Numbered from the stretch's first letter, positions 34,319 through 43,205 are shown. The stretch is DNA of 64,000 nt from Halodesulfovibrio aestuarii (GCF_050571805.1 NZ_CP192219.1), one strand, 5' to 3'. Numbers and translations are program-made. The notes: generated by a model from the sequence alone, not told the origin.

Positions 34319-34945
34319 TCAATTTGGGCGTGTGAACGTGGGGTGGGTCGTGCGTCTGCATATATCTTCGGTAGCAAGAAGAACACTTTTGTGAGGAGGA
34401 TGGTAGAGTTGTGTGTAAGTTTCTTCTGGTACTGGTGTAGGTGCGAGTAAGTAGGCTTCAAGATTTCTTCTGCCAAAGGTGAGTGCCTTTGTTGTTTCAG
34501 GAATGAACACGTCTAGTTGGTTCTTTTTACGCTTTGCCATAAGATCCTCAATGGTAAAGATTCCTAAGGACTTAATGTATACTTTTTTACCAAAGGTCCA
34601 GCCCTTGGCAAAAAGATCACGTGAAACCGCGATGATGCCTGGACGAACTTTGGTGTTGTACGCAGTAATGAACGGAGTGGAATCAGTCTCTGCGCTGCGA
34701 GGGCTGTATGCAGTTACTTTCACAATTCGTTTGGCGCGTGAGTCATGTAATGACTGGCGTGTACTACGCCCGAGCTCAAGGGCAAGCTCTGCCTGAATGG
34801 AGTTGTTGCGCAGCACAACTTGCATGGCATGAATTGATTGATTCTGAGTTTCAATCAATTGCCTAAGCTGGCGAATCTCATGCTGGTGCTGCATGATGAA
34901 TGTCATAGCAGCGAGCGAAAGGATTAAGTATGCACAGTTTTTCAT
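34319..34945 (-). CDS. 3D-domain protein with N-terminal signal anchor
   Basis: The 208-residue protein has a short hydrophobic N-terminus (YLILSLAAMTFIMQ), a coiled-coil stretch (IRQLRQLIETQNQSIHAMQV) and then a 3D domain at about 80-165: VTAYSPRSAETDSTP, GIIAVSRDLFAKG, TIEDLM and NQLDVF hold the three conserved aspartates. 3D domains have a double-psi beta-barrel fold related to MltA and Rpf-type cell-wall enzymes, so a peptidoglycan role in the periplasm is likely. The start overlaps an inverted repeat (34946-34953 with 35009-35016). Confidence 0.8.
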   Translation of the reverse strand: MKNCAYLILSLAAMTFIMQHQHEIRQLRQLIETQNQSIHAMQVVLRNNSIQAELALELGRSTRQSLHDSRAKRIVKVTAYSPRSAETDSTPFITAYNTKVRPGIIAVSRDLFAKGWTFGKKVYIKSLGIFTIEDLMAKRKKNQLDVFIPETTKALTFGRRNLEAYLLAPTPVPEETYTQLYHPPHKSVLLATEDICRRTTHPTFTRPN

Positions 34946-35016
34946 TATTGCCCGTATAGGTAAAAAGTGTAGTGTGCGAGTGTTCTACTATACAGTAGAA
35001 ACAATATTGGGCAATA
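34946..35016 (-). promoter_or_regulatory. Leader that can fold over the 3D-domain gene start
   Basis: On the reverse strand TATTGCCC (35016-35009) can pair with GGGCAATA (34953-34946), which lies directly before the ATG at 34945. An inner hairpin TTCTACT-N4-AGTAGAA sits at 34983-35000. The stem covers the only G-rich, SD-like bases. Confidence 0.4.
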
Positions 35017-35276
35017 CTCTTTTGTATTAAACTGTGTATACTAACCGATAGTAGTGTATCTAATGAACCTTCTTGATAAGAATAAATGTGTTTATAGCGA
35101 GAAAGCCCCAGTTGACTTGGGTTTTGCATGCCTTTTAGTTGTATTAAATAAAAACACCATGCAGTATAAGTTGCATGGTGTTAGTTTTTGCAGGCTGTAT
35201 GTTGCGTATAATTCTAGAAAATTGATAGAAAAATAGTGTGTCGTTGATAGTAACGGCAACATACTCTGTAATAAGT
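35017..35276. other. Intergenic region between the 3D gene promoter side and ybeY
   Basis: Contains the terminator at 35148-35181 and the promoter of the 3D-domain gene. No gene is supported; a short + strand ORF at 35054-35236 has no ribosome binding site. Confidence 0.4.
35148..35181 (-). terminator. Intrinsic terminator of the phoH-pgpH-ybeY operon
   Basis: Reverse strand ACACCATGCA / TGCATGGTGT around an 8-base loop, followed by TTTTTATTT. Confidence 0.85.
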
Positions 35277-35699
35277 CTATCTGGTAGCAGCAAGCCCTGC
35301 ATTGACAGCGACGTCGGTTAGCGCAAACATTTCTTCTCCATGATCGTAACCTGCCAAGTGCAGCATCCCGTGGGCAATAAGGCGCAGTGCATGTTCTGTC
35401 CTGTCTTGTCCATACAAAAAACATTCTCGCTCCAGCGTATCCATAGACAGGGCAAGCCACCCTATGTTTTGTGCGCTGCCATCTTCTGTTGAAGGGAATG
35501 ACAGAATGTTAGTCGGGCCATCACATTGGAGGAAGGATGAGTTTAAATCTGCAACGGTGGCGTCATCCACCAAGTTGATTTCAACATCTTTTCCTTCATG
35601 TCCGATGGCGGAAAGCATAGCATTCATTACACGAGTAAGTTCAGTGCATGAAAAGGGAAGAAGCCAGTCAACAGACTGGCTTTTTTTTACTGTAATCAT
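35277..35699 (-). CDS. ybeY: Endoribonuclease YbeY (rRNA maturation factor)
   Basis: Metal-dependent RNase used in 16S rRNA 3'-end maturation and ribosome quality control. The zinc motif HGMLHLAGYDH (HxxxHxxxxxH) is complete, near residues 110-120. 140 residues, slightly short of the usual about 155. It lies 5 bases after the pgpH-like gene and ends the operon. The 5' coding region carries a hairpin with a T-run on the opposite strand; see findings. Confidence 0.93.
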   Translation of the reverse strand: MITVKKSQSVDWLLPFSCTELTRVMNAMLSAIGHEGKDVEINLVDDATVADLNSSFLQCDGPTNILSFPSTEDGSAQNIGWLALSMDTLERECFLYGQDRTEHALRLIAHGMLHLAGYDHGEEMFALTDVAVNAGLAATR

Positions 35700-35704
35700 A
35701 TATT

Positions 35705-37996
35705 CTACGCTGCTTCTGGAGCAGGTCCTTTTTTAAGTTTCTCAGACCTTTCGTGGTACCCTTTTTTTTCTTCATTATTTTTTATGCATCCCGCACGTTG
35801 CTCCTCCGGGTATTCAATCCTCCGATGGAAAATTCCGGTAAGAACTCGATGGAAGCTTTCACCGACTTTAGTCAGATCGGAAAATGTTAACTCGGAGTCA
35901 TCCAATTGCCCCTCAGAGAAAATTCCCTTGGTGATAGACTCGATATGTCCGCGTAAGCGACTTGGAGTAGGGTCAGCAAGCACGCGGCTTGAGGCCTCAA
36001 CGGCGTCAGCCAGCATAACGATAGCAGCTTCTCTGCTTTTAGGTTTAGGACCGGGGTAACGGAAGTCATCTTTGCACAGACTTTCATCCTGCTCTGCCGC
36101 TTTTGTGTAAAAATAACGGATAACAGAAGTGCCGTGATGCTGTTGAATAATATCCTCAATTTCGTGGCCAAGGCGGTACTTACGGGCAAGTCCAACCCCT
36201 TTTTTAACGTGAGAAACAAGAATGAGGGTACTCATGGCAGGAGTAAGTTTGTCGTGTGGGTTTTTTGCCCGTCCCTGATTTTCAATGAAGTATTGCGGTT
36301 TAACCAGCTTGCCGATGTCATGATATAATGCAGCCACTTTACAGAGCAGACTGTTCGCACCAATAGATTTAGCACCGGCCTCTACAAGGTTAGAGAGGAT
36401 GAGAGAGTGATGATATGTACCCGGGGCATTCATCATAAGTTCCTGAAGCAAGGGCTGCTCAAGGTTCATCAATTCCATCAGCTTAAATCTTGTCGTGTAA
36501 TTAAAAATCAGTTCAATAATTGGGCTGAAGGCAAAGACAACCAGTAGGGAAATTAATCCGTTTGCAGCGGCAAAGGCAGACCCGACAGCGACAGTTTTCA
36601 TGTCCAGCTGCTGGTAGAGGGCTAGACCAACCCATGTAACGAGTAATCCAACCATGAGTGGAAGTCCGCTGGCGGCGATATCCTTGCGGCTTTCTGCGTG
36701 TTGTACCAGCCAGACGTTTAGCATTCCGCCAATAAAGTAGAACAGGAAGAGCTCAATAGTTCCCCCCATCATAACAGTACAGAGGAAACTGGTAATAAGC
36801 GCGATAACGCTGCATCGTCTGATTCCGAAAATGAGTCCGACCAACCCCAGTGCTCCGGGGACAGGATAGAGGATCGGCAGAATATCAACGGCGTGTTGAG
36901 CTCCGTCAAGATTTCCTTGCAGGAGAGTGAAAGCCTTAGCTCCGCCAGCAAATAAAATAATAAGCAGTGTCGTGAGCAGGAGGTCTTCGTCACGTAATGA
37001 ACAAAACCTACGGCCTCTGCGTTCGAAGGCCAGTCCTCCACCGAGCAGGAGAGTGGTTATAAATACACCCAGCATCTGGTATGGGAAGAAACGTTGGTTC
37101 TTATGTGCCAAAAGTGCCTGTAGTTTTATTTGGATAGGTAAGGTGACGCGTTCACCTTTACGGACAATGCTCTCCCCTTTTTTAATGCTGTAATAGACAG
37201 GATCAACTGCATCCACGGCTAATTGCTCTCGCAACTGTGTTTCTACCCTGTTAGGAGTGATTGTTGGAGTGAGCACCGGGGATACAAGAGTGAGAACCGC
37301 ATTGCGTGTGCGCAGCGGTGCTTTGCCCTTTTTGCGCAGCTCTTTTAGCAATCCTTTTTTGGTGGTTGAAATATCATCAACCCGAAAAGCAACTGAGTGG
37401 AGAGTTTCGTTGTTTTGCGCAAGATCGCGGACAAGGTATCCGTTTCTGTTTTGTAGTAAGAGTGTGCGGTCTGCCACAATACCTTTGTTAAGTTTGTCTA
37501 CAATGTAGGGCAGGGCCTGTGTATAGAAAATAGTTTGGAAGCTCTCTTCTTTCCAGTGGTGGTACGTCTTGCGGGATACTTCAACATTGAGAAGCTCCTC
37601 AATTTGCCAGCGGATAGAGTCTTCCTCACTTGTAGAAGCCATCGGGGAGTTAATCAGATCAAAAATCACTCGGAATTTGTCTTGGATCTTTGAGATAGGA
37701 GATCGATCGAGGTCATAAATTGGCGGTTGTAGTGCCGCAACTTCTCTGCGTTTGGCGAGTGTGGAACTGGTATCTTCAAAGAGTAGGTTTTGGGTCGCGA
37801 GCACATCTTGTGCTGCAACGTCCCCTGCAACGTACAAGGGCAGAGGAGGGCGTAGGTTTGTTCCGCTAAGAATTGCAAGGCTGATCAGGGCAATAAGGAA
37901 TACAAAAATGCCAAGGCTCGGGAATGACGAAATGGCATTACGCATCTTGGAAGATGCTTTTTGTCCTGAACCGCGCGCTTTACTTTTAGAAGTCAT
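35705..37996 (-). CDS. PgpH/YqfF-like 7TM-HD phosphohydrolase
   Basis: The 763-residue protein has one N-terminal transmembrane segment, a large extracytoplasmic 7TMR-HDED domain (about 60-300), a 7-helix membrane block (about 310-490) and a cytoplasmic HD domain (YHHSLILSNLVE, ALYHDIGKLVKP, HHGTSVIRYFY, MLADAVEASSR). PgpH of Listeria hydrolyses c-di-AMP; that activity is inferred here from architecture. Standard operon position between phoH and ybeY. The start at 37996 has AGCAGG upstream. Confidence 0.9.
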   Translation of the reverse strand: MTSKSKARGSGQKASSKMRNAISSFPSLGIFVFLIALISLAILSGTNLRPPLPLYVAGDVAAQDVLATQNLLFEDTSSTLAKRREVAALQPPIYDLDRSPISKIQDKFRVIFDLINSPMASTSEEDSIRWQIEELLNVEVSRKTYHHWKEESFQTIFYTQALPYIVDKLNKGIVADRTLLLQNRNGYLVRDLAQNNETLHSVAFRVDDISTTKKGLLKELRKKGKAPLRTRNAVLTLVSPVLTPTITPNRVETQLREQLAVDAVDPVYYSIKKGESIVRKGERVTLPIQIKLQALLAHKNQRFFPYQMLGVFITTLLLGGGLAFERRGRRFCSLRDEDLLLTTLLIILFAGGAKAFTLLQGNLDGAQHAVDILPILYPVPGALGLVGLIFGIRRCSVIALITSFLCTVMMGGTIELFLFYFIGGMLNVWLVQHAESRKDIAASGLPLMVGLLVTWVGLALYQQLDMKTVAVGSAFAAANGLISLLVVFAFSPIIELIFNYTTRFKLMELMNLEQPLLQELMMNAPGTYHHSLILSNLVEAGAKSIGANSLLCKVAALYHDIGKLVKPQYFIENQGRAKNPHDKLTPAMSTLILVSHVKKGVGLARKYRLGHEIEDIIQQHHGTSVIRYFYTKAAEQDESLCKDDFRYPGPKPKSREAAIVMLADAVEASSRVLADPTPSRLRGHIESITKGIFSEGQLDDSELTFSDLTKVGESFHRVLTGIFHRRIEYPEEQRAGCIKNNEEKKGYHERSEKLKKGPAPEAA

Positions 37997-38007
37997 AGCC
38001 TGCTCGG

Positions 38008-39006
38008 TTAATCTTTGTTTGTCAGTTCTGTTGTATAACGCTCATAGGCATTTACAACTTTAGCAACCAGAGGATGACGGACAACGTCATCTTGGTGAAA
38101 ATGTAAAAAACGGATTCCGCTGATATTTGTCAAGACCCTTTGCGCCTCAATAAGACCGGAGCGGTGTATGTGCGGTTGGCCACATACCGGTAAGTCAATT
38201 TGTGTTACATCTCCAGTAACTACCATGCGGGAACCGTATCCCATACGTGTTAAAAACATTTTCATTTGTTCAGGGGTAGTATTTTGCGCTTCATCCAATA
38301 TAACGAATGCGTTATTAAGCGTACGGCCTCGCATGAATGCTAATGGAGCTATTTCGATTACTCCGGTCTCAATCATTTGGGCAACTTTCTCTGAATCCAG
38401 CATGTCATGCAGGGCATCGTAGAGAGGGCGTAAATACGGGTCGACTTTTTCCACAAGGTCCCCGGGCAAAAATCCTAATTTCTCACCCGCCTCAACCGCT
38501 GGTCTCGTGAGGATGATTTTTTGCACTTTTTTGGTGAGAAGCATTGATAATGCCATTGCAACAGCCAGATATGTTTTACCTGTTCCGGCAGGACCTATTG
38601 CAAACACCATTTCGTTCTCACGTAATGCAGCCAGATAATCACGTTGGCTTAATGTTTTGGGAGCGATAGTTTTTTTAGGAGAAACAACAAAAACAGATTC
38701 TTTAAACAGTTTTGCTAAATTTATGTTTGGTTCGCGCTGCAGCATACCGTAGGCATATGTAATATCTTTAGAGTATACTGTGTTACCTGCCTTGAGCAGG
38801 CCGTATAGCTGTGTGATGAGGTTAAGAACCGTTTGCAGTGCATCTGGATTGGATGATACGGCAGAAAGAGTCGTGCCTTTAGTATCCAACTGAACACCAC
38901 TTTGCTTGGTAATAAGCCTGAGGTGTTTGTTTTGCGGCCCAAAGAGGGCGTTCGCAAGTTGAATGTCATCAAAGTCCAATGTTTTCGTCACGGATGTGTT
39001 TGTCAT
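38008..39006 (-). CDS. phoH: PhoH family ATPase (YbeZ-like)
   Basis: The 332-residue PhoH-like ATPase carries Walker A GPAGTGKTYLAVAMAL near 136 and Walker B FVILDEAQNTTPEQMKMFLT, followed by VTGDVTQIDLP. It has an N-terminal KH-like region before the ATPase. It works with YbeY in rRNA processing in several bacteria, matching this operon. First gene of the three-gene operon; 11 bases before the pgpH-like gene. Confidence 0.92.
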   Translation of the reverse strand: MTNTSVTKTLDFDDIQLANALFGPQNKHLRLITKQSGVQLDTKGTTLSAVSSNPDALQTVLNLITQLYGLLKAGNTVYSKDITYAYGMLQREPNINLAKLFKESVFVVSPKKTIAPKTLSQRDYLAALRENEMVFAIGPAGTGKTYLAVAMALSMLLTKKVQKIILTRPAVEAGEKLGFLPGDLVEKVDPYLRPLYDALHDMLDSEKVAQMIETGVIEIAPLAFMRGRTLNNAFVILDEAQNTTPEQMKMFLTRMGYGSRMVVTGDVTQIDLPVCGQPHIHRSGLIEAQRVLTNISGIRFLHFHQDDVVRHPLVAKVVNAYERYTTELTNKD

Positions 39007-39265
39007 ATACGTTCTAGCCGCATGCTTGCGGGAAAGTTAATGTGCATAATCTGCCCGTGTGGTAGCCTGTTTTTGGGAATGAGTCTACTCGGGTAATTTT
39101 GCCGGCAGGATTTTATAATTTTCCGCAGTGTGGCTGCGCTAACAATATCTTTAGGGACCTGTTGACGGAGCAGTGCGCAAGGTGTCATTGGTCTGAGCAG
39201 CCTTAATAATTATGAAAAAAACAGTACACTTGCTTTCTGGGCGTGTTGCTGTCATGAGTCCACAC

Positions 39266-40366
39266 ATGAAAACGATACAGATCATTAATGTCCGTTGGTT
39301 TAATGCTACGGCCTGGTACGGACTATACCTTGCCCGCTTGCTGCGCGAGGCAGGCCACGAGACACTGGTCATTACAGAACCGGATACAGAGGCTGACGCT
39401 AAAGCTAAAGAATGGGGATTTACTCCCTTGCATTTTGATTTGAATTCTTCAAATCCGTTTAAACTGGTGCGTGCCTATGTACAACTGTACAAGCTTATTA
39501 AACAATTTACTCCGGATATAGTTAATTGTCATCGGGGTGAAGGTTTTATTCTTTGGGGATTATTACGCAAGAGTCTTGGATCATTTAAACTTGTACGTAC
39601 AAGGGGAGATCAGCGTCTTCCTAAAAATAATCTTCCGAATCGCTGGTTGCACACCAACGTTGCCGATGCTGTTGTTGCCACAAATAGCGTGATGGCAAAT
39701 CATTTTATTTCCAAATTGCATGTGCCGGAACATAAACTATCCACTATTTTAGGTGGGGTTGATACAGAAAAGTTTGTGTTTAATCACATAGGGCGTACTG
39801 CATTTCGTGAAAAGCTTGGCTATGATGAATCACATTTTGTGGTTTCTATGCTCGGTCGTTTTGATGAAGTGAAGGGGCAGAAAGAGCTTATTGAAGCCGT
39901 CGGAAAGCTTTATAATGAGAAAGGAATGAAGCAGCTTCGCCTTATGTTGCTCGGGTTTGAGACAGCGACGTCTCAGGACGAAGTTGAGTCATGGATTACT
40001 GCCAATAATATAGGAGAGATTACCTGCATTACGGGTAAAGTCCCTGATGTTTCTGCTGCTATTTCTGCAATGGATTTAGGTGTTGTTGCTTCCAAATGGT
40101 CTGAGACGATAGCACGGGCAGCCTTTGAAATCATGGCGTGTAAGCGTCCGCTTATTTCAACAGGCGTGGGCGTGATGCCGGACTTTATGGATGAAGAAGC
40201 TATGTTTGAAGCAGGAAGCGTTGATGCGTTAGCAGACAAACTTGAGCGAGCTGCTAACGATAATACGTATCTTCAGCGTATTTTTGATTTGCAGCAGAAA
40301 GAAATCGCAAAGCTTTCCGGACAGCATTTCCTTGAAAAAACGTTAAGCTTATACTTAAATTTGTAG
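39266..40366 (+). CDS. Glycosyltransferase family 4 (GT-B fold)
   Basis: The roughly 366-residue product has a GT-B N-terminal domain (QIINVRWFNATAWYGLYLAR, VNCHRGEGFILWGLL) and a C-terminal donor domain (VSMLGRFDEVKGQKELIEAV, SKWSETIARAAFEIMACKRP, STGVGVMPDF with the E-x7-E-like donor site). It probably transfers a sugar to a lipid or oligosaccharide in envelope glycan synthesis. I prefer ATG 39266, which begins the conserved fold; in-frame ATGs at 39254 and 39212 are possible and none has a strong ribosome binding site. No other glycan genes are next to it. Confidence 0.8.
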   Translation: MKTIQIINVRWFNATAWYGLYLARLLREAGHETLVITEPDTEADAKAKEWGFTPLHFDLNSSNPFKLVRAYVQLYKLIKQFTPDIVNCHRGEGFILWGLLRKSLGSFKLVRTRGDQRLPKNNLPNRWLHTNVADAVVATNSVMANHFISKLHVPEHKLSTILGGVDTEKFVFNHIGRTAFREKLGYDESHFVVSMLGRFDEVKGQKELIEAVGKLYNEKGMKQLRLMLLGFETATSQDEVESWITANNIGEITCITGKVPDVSAAISAMDLGVVASKWSETIARAAFEIMACKRPLISTGVGVMPDFMDEEAMFEAGSVDALADKLERAANDNTYLQRIFDLQQKEIAKLSGQHFLEKTLSLYLNL

Positions 40367-40474
40367 CGATGATTGCTTTTCAGTAGCGAATGAGTCGGTA
40401 ACAAAATTTTACTAAGCCGCTTCTAAGAGGAGGCGGCTGTTCTTCGTGTCATATAGCGCTAAAGGAGCTAGGTC

Positions 40475-41497
40475 GTGATTAACTTTGCCAGTGATAATTA
40501 TTCCGGAGTGCATCCGCGTATTATGCAGGCTCTTGCCGCCGCAAACGAAGGCTGTGCCTGTGCATACGGTGACGATACATATACTGCGGATGCAGATGCC
40601 GCATTCAAGGCATTATTTGGCGACAATGTTGCTTCATATATAATGGTTAACGGCACGGGTGCTAATGTACTTGGACTGGCTGCACTTATGAGACCGTATC
40701 ATGCCGTTGTGTGTTCAGCTATGGCGCATATTAATGTTGATGAGACAGGTGCTCCTGAGAATGTACTTGGTAGTAAGCTTCTTACTGTGGAGTCAAATGA
40801 TGGTAAACTGACTCCGAGTGATGTGGAACAGTTGCTTTTTGCAAAGGGGGTTGTGCATCATAGTCAGCCTAAAGTTATTTCCATTACGCAGTCCACAGAG
40901 TATGGTGCTGTATATACTCCCGAGGAAGTAAAAGCATTGGGTGAATTTGCCCGTGAACACGACATGTTCTTGCACATGGACGGCGCACGAATTGCAAACG
41001 CAGCCGCTGCGCTTAATGTGGATGTTGCTTCATTTACTCGCGATGCCGGTGTTCATGTACTTTCTTTTGGTGGTACAAAAAATGGTATGATGTTCGGCGA
41101 AGCCGTTGTCTTTTTTGATCCAGCGCTTGCAGAGGGCTTTGAGTATCTGCGTAAGCAGAATCTTCAGCTGCTTTCTAAAATGCGCTTTGCTTCCTGCCAA
41201 TTTAAAGAATTGTTACGTGACGGTTTGTGGCTCGAAACAGCACGACACTCTAATGCGATGGCAAAACGTCTTGCAGAAGGTCTTGCTGATGTTCCCGGTG
41301 TGAAAGTGTGCAATAAGGTTGATGTAAACTCTGTGTTTGCGATTATCAGCCCGGGGCATCAGAAGGCATTGCATAAACAATTCGCATTTTATGAGTGGGA
41401 TGAATCAACACACGAAGTTCGTCTTGTTTGTTCATTTAATACGACAGAGCAGGAAGTGGATAGCTTTATTGCCGCTGCAAAAACTATCTGTGCATAG
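40475..41497 (+). CDS. ltaE: Low-specificity L-threonine aldolase
   Basis: PLP enzyme that cleaves threonine or allo-threonine to glycine and acetaldehyde. 340 residues, the normal size. SDNYSGVHPRIMQALAAANE, the FLHMDGARIANAAAAL segment with the PLP aspartate, and the internal-aldimine lysine in FGGTKNGMMFGEAVVF near residue 202 are seen. The start is GTG at 40475 with AAAGGAG upstream. A hairpin with a T-run follows at 41530. Confidence 0.9.
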   Translation: MINFASDNYSGVHPRIMQALAAANEGCACAYGDDTYTADADAAFKALFGDNVASYIMVNGTGANVLGLAALMRPYHAVVCSAMAHINVDETGAPENVLGSKLLTVESNDGKLTPSDVEQLLFAKGVVHHSQPKVISITQSTEYGAVYTPEEVKALGEFAREHDMFLHMDGARIANAAAALNVDVASFTRDAGVHVLSFGGTKNGMMFGEAVVFFDPALAEGFEYLRKQNLQLLSKMRFASCQFKELLRDGLWLETARHSNAMAKRLAEGLADVPGVKVCNKVDVNSVFAIISPGHQKALHKQFAFYEWDESTHEVRLVCSFNTTEQEVDSFIAAAKTICA

Positions 41498-41529
41498 TGT
41501 TTTGTTCGAAAAATAAATAAGTTATTATG

Positions 41530-41577
41530 AAACAGCACGTTTCCTGAGATGCTTTTCAGGACAATGTGCTGTTTTTT
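41530..41577 (+). terminator. Terminator after threonine aldolase
   Basis: AAACAGCAC ... GTGCTGTTTTTT with an inner CCTGA/TCAGG stem. Imperfect but followed by a six-T run. Confidence 0.8.
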
Positions 41578-41603
41578 ATTGCCAATATTGCAGAGGTATG
41601 GGG

Positions 41604-41631
41604 TTGACTCGAACAATCTTGAACCTATTGT
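41604..41631 (+). promoter_or_regulatory. Candidate sigma-70 promoter of the cbpA-cbpM-clpB operon
   Basis: TTGACT, 16 bases, TATTGT. Transcription from near 41638 would give a leader of about 205 bases. No CIRCE element and no clear sigma-32 -10 CCCCAT was seen. Confidence 0.45.
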
Positions 41632-41717
41632 AGTGTTGTATCTATTTGTTCAACATATAGAAAATGGCTGTTGTTTTCAGGACGCTGGGTAACGGTAGCT
41701 TTATATATGTACCTGTT

Positions 41718-41785
41718 GCGCCGTGGGGAAAATATAAGAGTCCCCGTACCGGGTTTGAGTAATACTAAACCGGTGTGCACGGCGC
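41718..41785 (+). ncRNA. Structured leader: three-way-junction-like fold upstream of cbpA
   Basis: P1 pairs GCGCCGTG (41718-41725) with CACGGCGC (41778-41785), a perfect 8-bp helix. Inside it, P2 is GGGA/TCCC (41726-41729 with 41741-41744) and P3 is ACCGGgTTT/AAACCGGT (41748-41756 with 41767-41774) with one bulged G. All three helices nest without conflict. I know no named family with this shape. Confidence 0.5.
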
Positions 41786-41845
41786 CCATATCGAATTTGA
41801 TATCCATAAAAAATACGTATTTTTATATAGATAGGGGTGATCATG
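41785..41845 (+). promoter_or_regulatory. Candidate RNA thermometer covering the cbpA ribosome binding site
   Basis: CCC-a-TATC at 41785-41792 pairs with GATAGGG at 41830-41836, which contains the Shine-Dalgarno GGGG just before the ATG at 41843. Inside lies an A/U-only hairpin AAAAATACGTATTTTT at 41809-41824. Short, AU-rich and bulged stems of this kind melt with heat. The downstream genes are heat-shock chaperones. Confidence 0.45.
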
Positions 41846-42784
41846 TCTGTTGAGTATAAAGATTATTATAAAATTTTAGGTGTTTCAAAGACCGCAGGGA
41901 AAGATGAGATTTCTCGTGCGTTTAAAAAGCTTGCGCGCAAGTACCACCCTGACCTGAACCCTAATGATAGTGAAGCTGAGAAGAAATTTAAAGAAGTCAA
42001 CGAAGCGAATGAGGTGCTGAAAGATCCTGAAAAACGTCGCATGTATGATCAACTTGGCCCTAATTGGCAGCAGGGACAGCAGTTTGGCGGTGGAGGCTAC
42101 CAGAATATGAATTTTGGTGGTTTCCAGGGCGGCGGTGACTTTAGTGACTTCTTTGAAACTATCTTTGGCGGAGGCGGGGGCTTTCAAGGAGCAGGAGGTT
42201 TTCAGGGCTTCGGCGGGCATGGTGGCGGATATGCCAACCGTCCGCAGCGTGGGCGTGATGTAGAGGCCTCTTTATCCTTAACATTAGAAGAAGCATATCA
42301 TGGCGGTCGTAAATCTATTACACTTTCAGATGCTGGCGGCGGCACAAAATCACTGGAAGTGAATATTCCGGCCGGTGTAAAAGATGGCGCACGGATTCGT
42401 CTATCCGGTCAGGGTGACCATGGATATGCTGGCGGTGGCGCAGGAGACTTGTATCTTAAAGTTACTATTGCTCCGCATCATCGGTTCACTCTTGATGGTC
42501 TGAATATTCTTCTCGATTTGCCTCTTTCTCCTTGGGAAGCAGCTCTGGGCGCAGAGGTTACCGTGCCTACGTTAGATGGCAATGTGAGCTTGCGTATTGC
42601 GCCGGGTACCGGCAGCGGTCGTAAGTTGCGCCTGCGTGGAAAGGGGCTGGGTAACACCTCAAACAAAGGTGACCAGTTTGTACGGATTAAGATTGTTGTT
42701 CCGGAATCTACTACAGATAAACAGAAAGAAATGTGGGAAGAGCTTGCAAAAGAGTTTGAAAGCTTCAGCCCGCGTGATTTTTAG
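41843..42784 (+). CDS. cbpA: DnaJ-class co-chaperone CbpA (curved-DNA-binding-protein type)
   Basis: The 313-residue J-protein stimulates DnaK ATPase. The J-domain (about 5-70) has the HPD motif in KYHPDLNP near 35. A Gly/Phe-rich linker follows (FGGGGYQNMNFGGFQGGGDF), then two beta-barrel substrate domains. There is no cysteine-rich zinc-finger, which separates CbpA from DnaJ. ATG 41843 is chosen over GTG 41837 because GGGGTG fits as ribosome binding site. The next gene encodes its modulator. Confidence 0.9.
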   Translation: MSVEYKDYYKILGVSKTAGKDEISRAFKKLARKYHPDLNPNDSEAEKKFKEVNEANEVLKDPEKRRMYDQLGPNWQQGQQFGGGGYQNMNFGGFQGGGDFSDFFETIFGGGGGFQGAGGFQGFGGHGGGYANRPQRGRDVEASLSLTLEEAYHGGRKSITLSDAGGGTKSLEVNIPAGVKDGARIRLSGQGDHGYAGGGAGDLYLKVTIAPHHRFTLDGLNILLDLPLSPWEAALGAEVTVPTLDGNVSLRIAPGTGSGRKLRLRGKGLGNTSNKGDQFVRIKIVVPESTTDKQKEMWEELAKEFESFSPRDF

Positions 42785-42821
42785 TATGACATAATATCTT
42801 CGCAAATACGGGAGGCTTGCA

Positions 42822-43151
42822 ATGTCACGTACTATTCTAGAGTTACAAGCGATATCTGAAGAATTGCCCGTTCAGTCGGATCGTATTGCGTGGGCTCAAT
42901 TTTTAGAGCTTACCGGAATTCATCCATCTAAATTGGGTGAGTTGCTTGAGATGGAATGGATTATTCCTGTGAAGGCTGCGAATGAATATTACTTATTTAC
43001 TCGCAAAGATGTGTTCCGTGTCCGCAAGCTTCTTCGTATTTGTAAAGATTTCAGCTTAACCGCAACTGGCGGCTCAATAATTATTGATTTACTTGAACGA
43101 GTTGAAGAGTTGGAACGCAAGGTTCATGAGCTTGAGTCTGGCGTGGAATAA
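42822..43151 (+). CDS. cbpM: CbpM-like chaperone modulator (MerR-type fold)
   Basis: The 109-residue protein has a MerR-like winged helix core (WAQFLELTGIHPSKLGELLE, YYLFTRKDVFRVRKLLRICK) and a C-terminal coiled coil (LLERVEELERKVHELESG). CbpM binds the CbpA J-domain and inhibits it. Location between cbpA and clpB supports this. An HspR-like DNA-binding role is an alternative because the fold is shared. It lies 37 bases after cbpA with GGGAGG upstream. Confidence 0.82.
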   Translation: MSRTILELQAISEELPVQSDRIAWAQFLELTGIHPSKLGELLEMEWIIPVKAANEYYLFTRKDVFRVRKLLRICKDFSLTATGGSIIIDLLERVEELERKVHELESGVE

Positions 43152-43205
43152 TACCGCAACTACGATTAGATATTTCACAATGTTCAATGATTCGGAGAGT
43201 GCAAT

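Noticed and set aside
39003..39188. 61-residue reverse-strand ORF upstream of phoH
   Set aside because: No ribosome binding site, and it fills the promoter region; basic composition is like noise.
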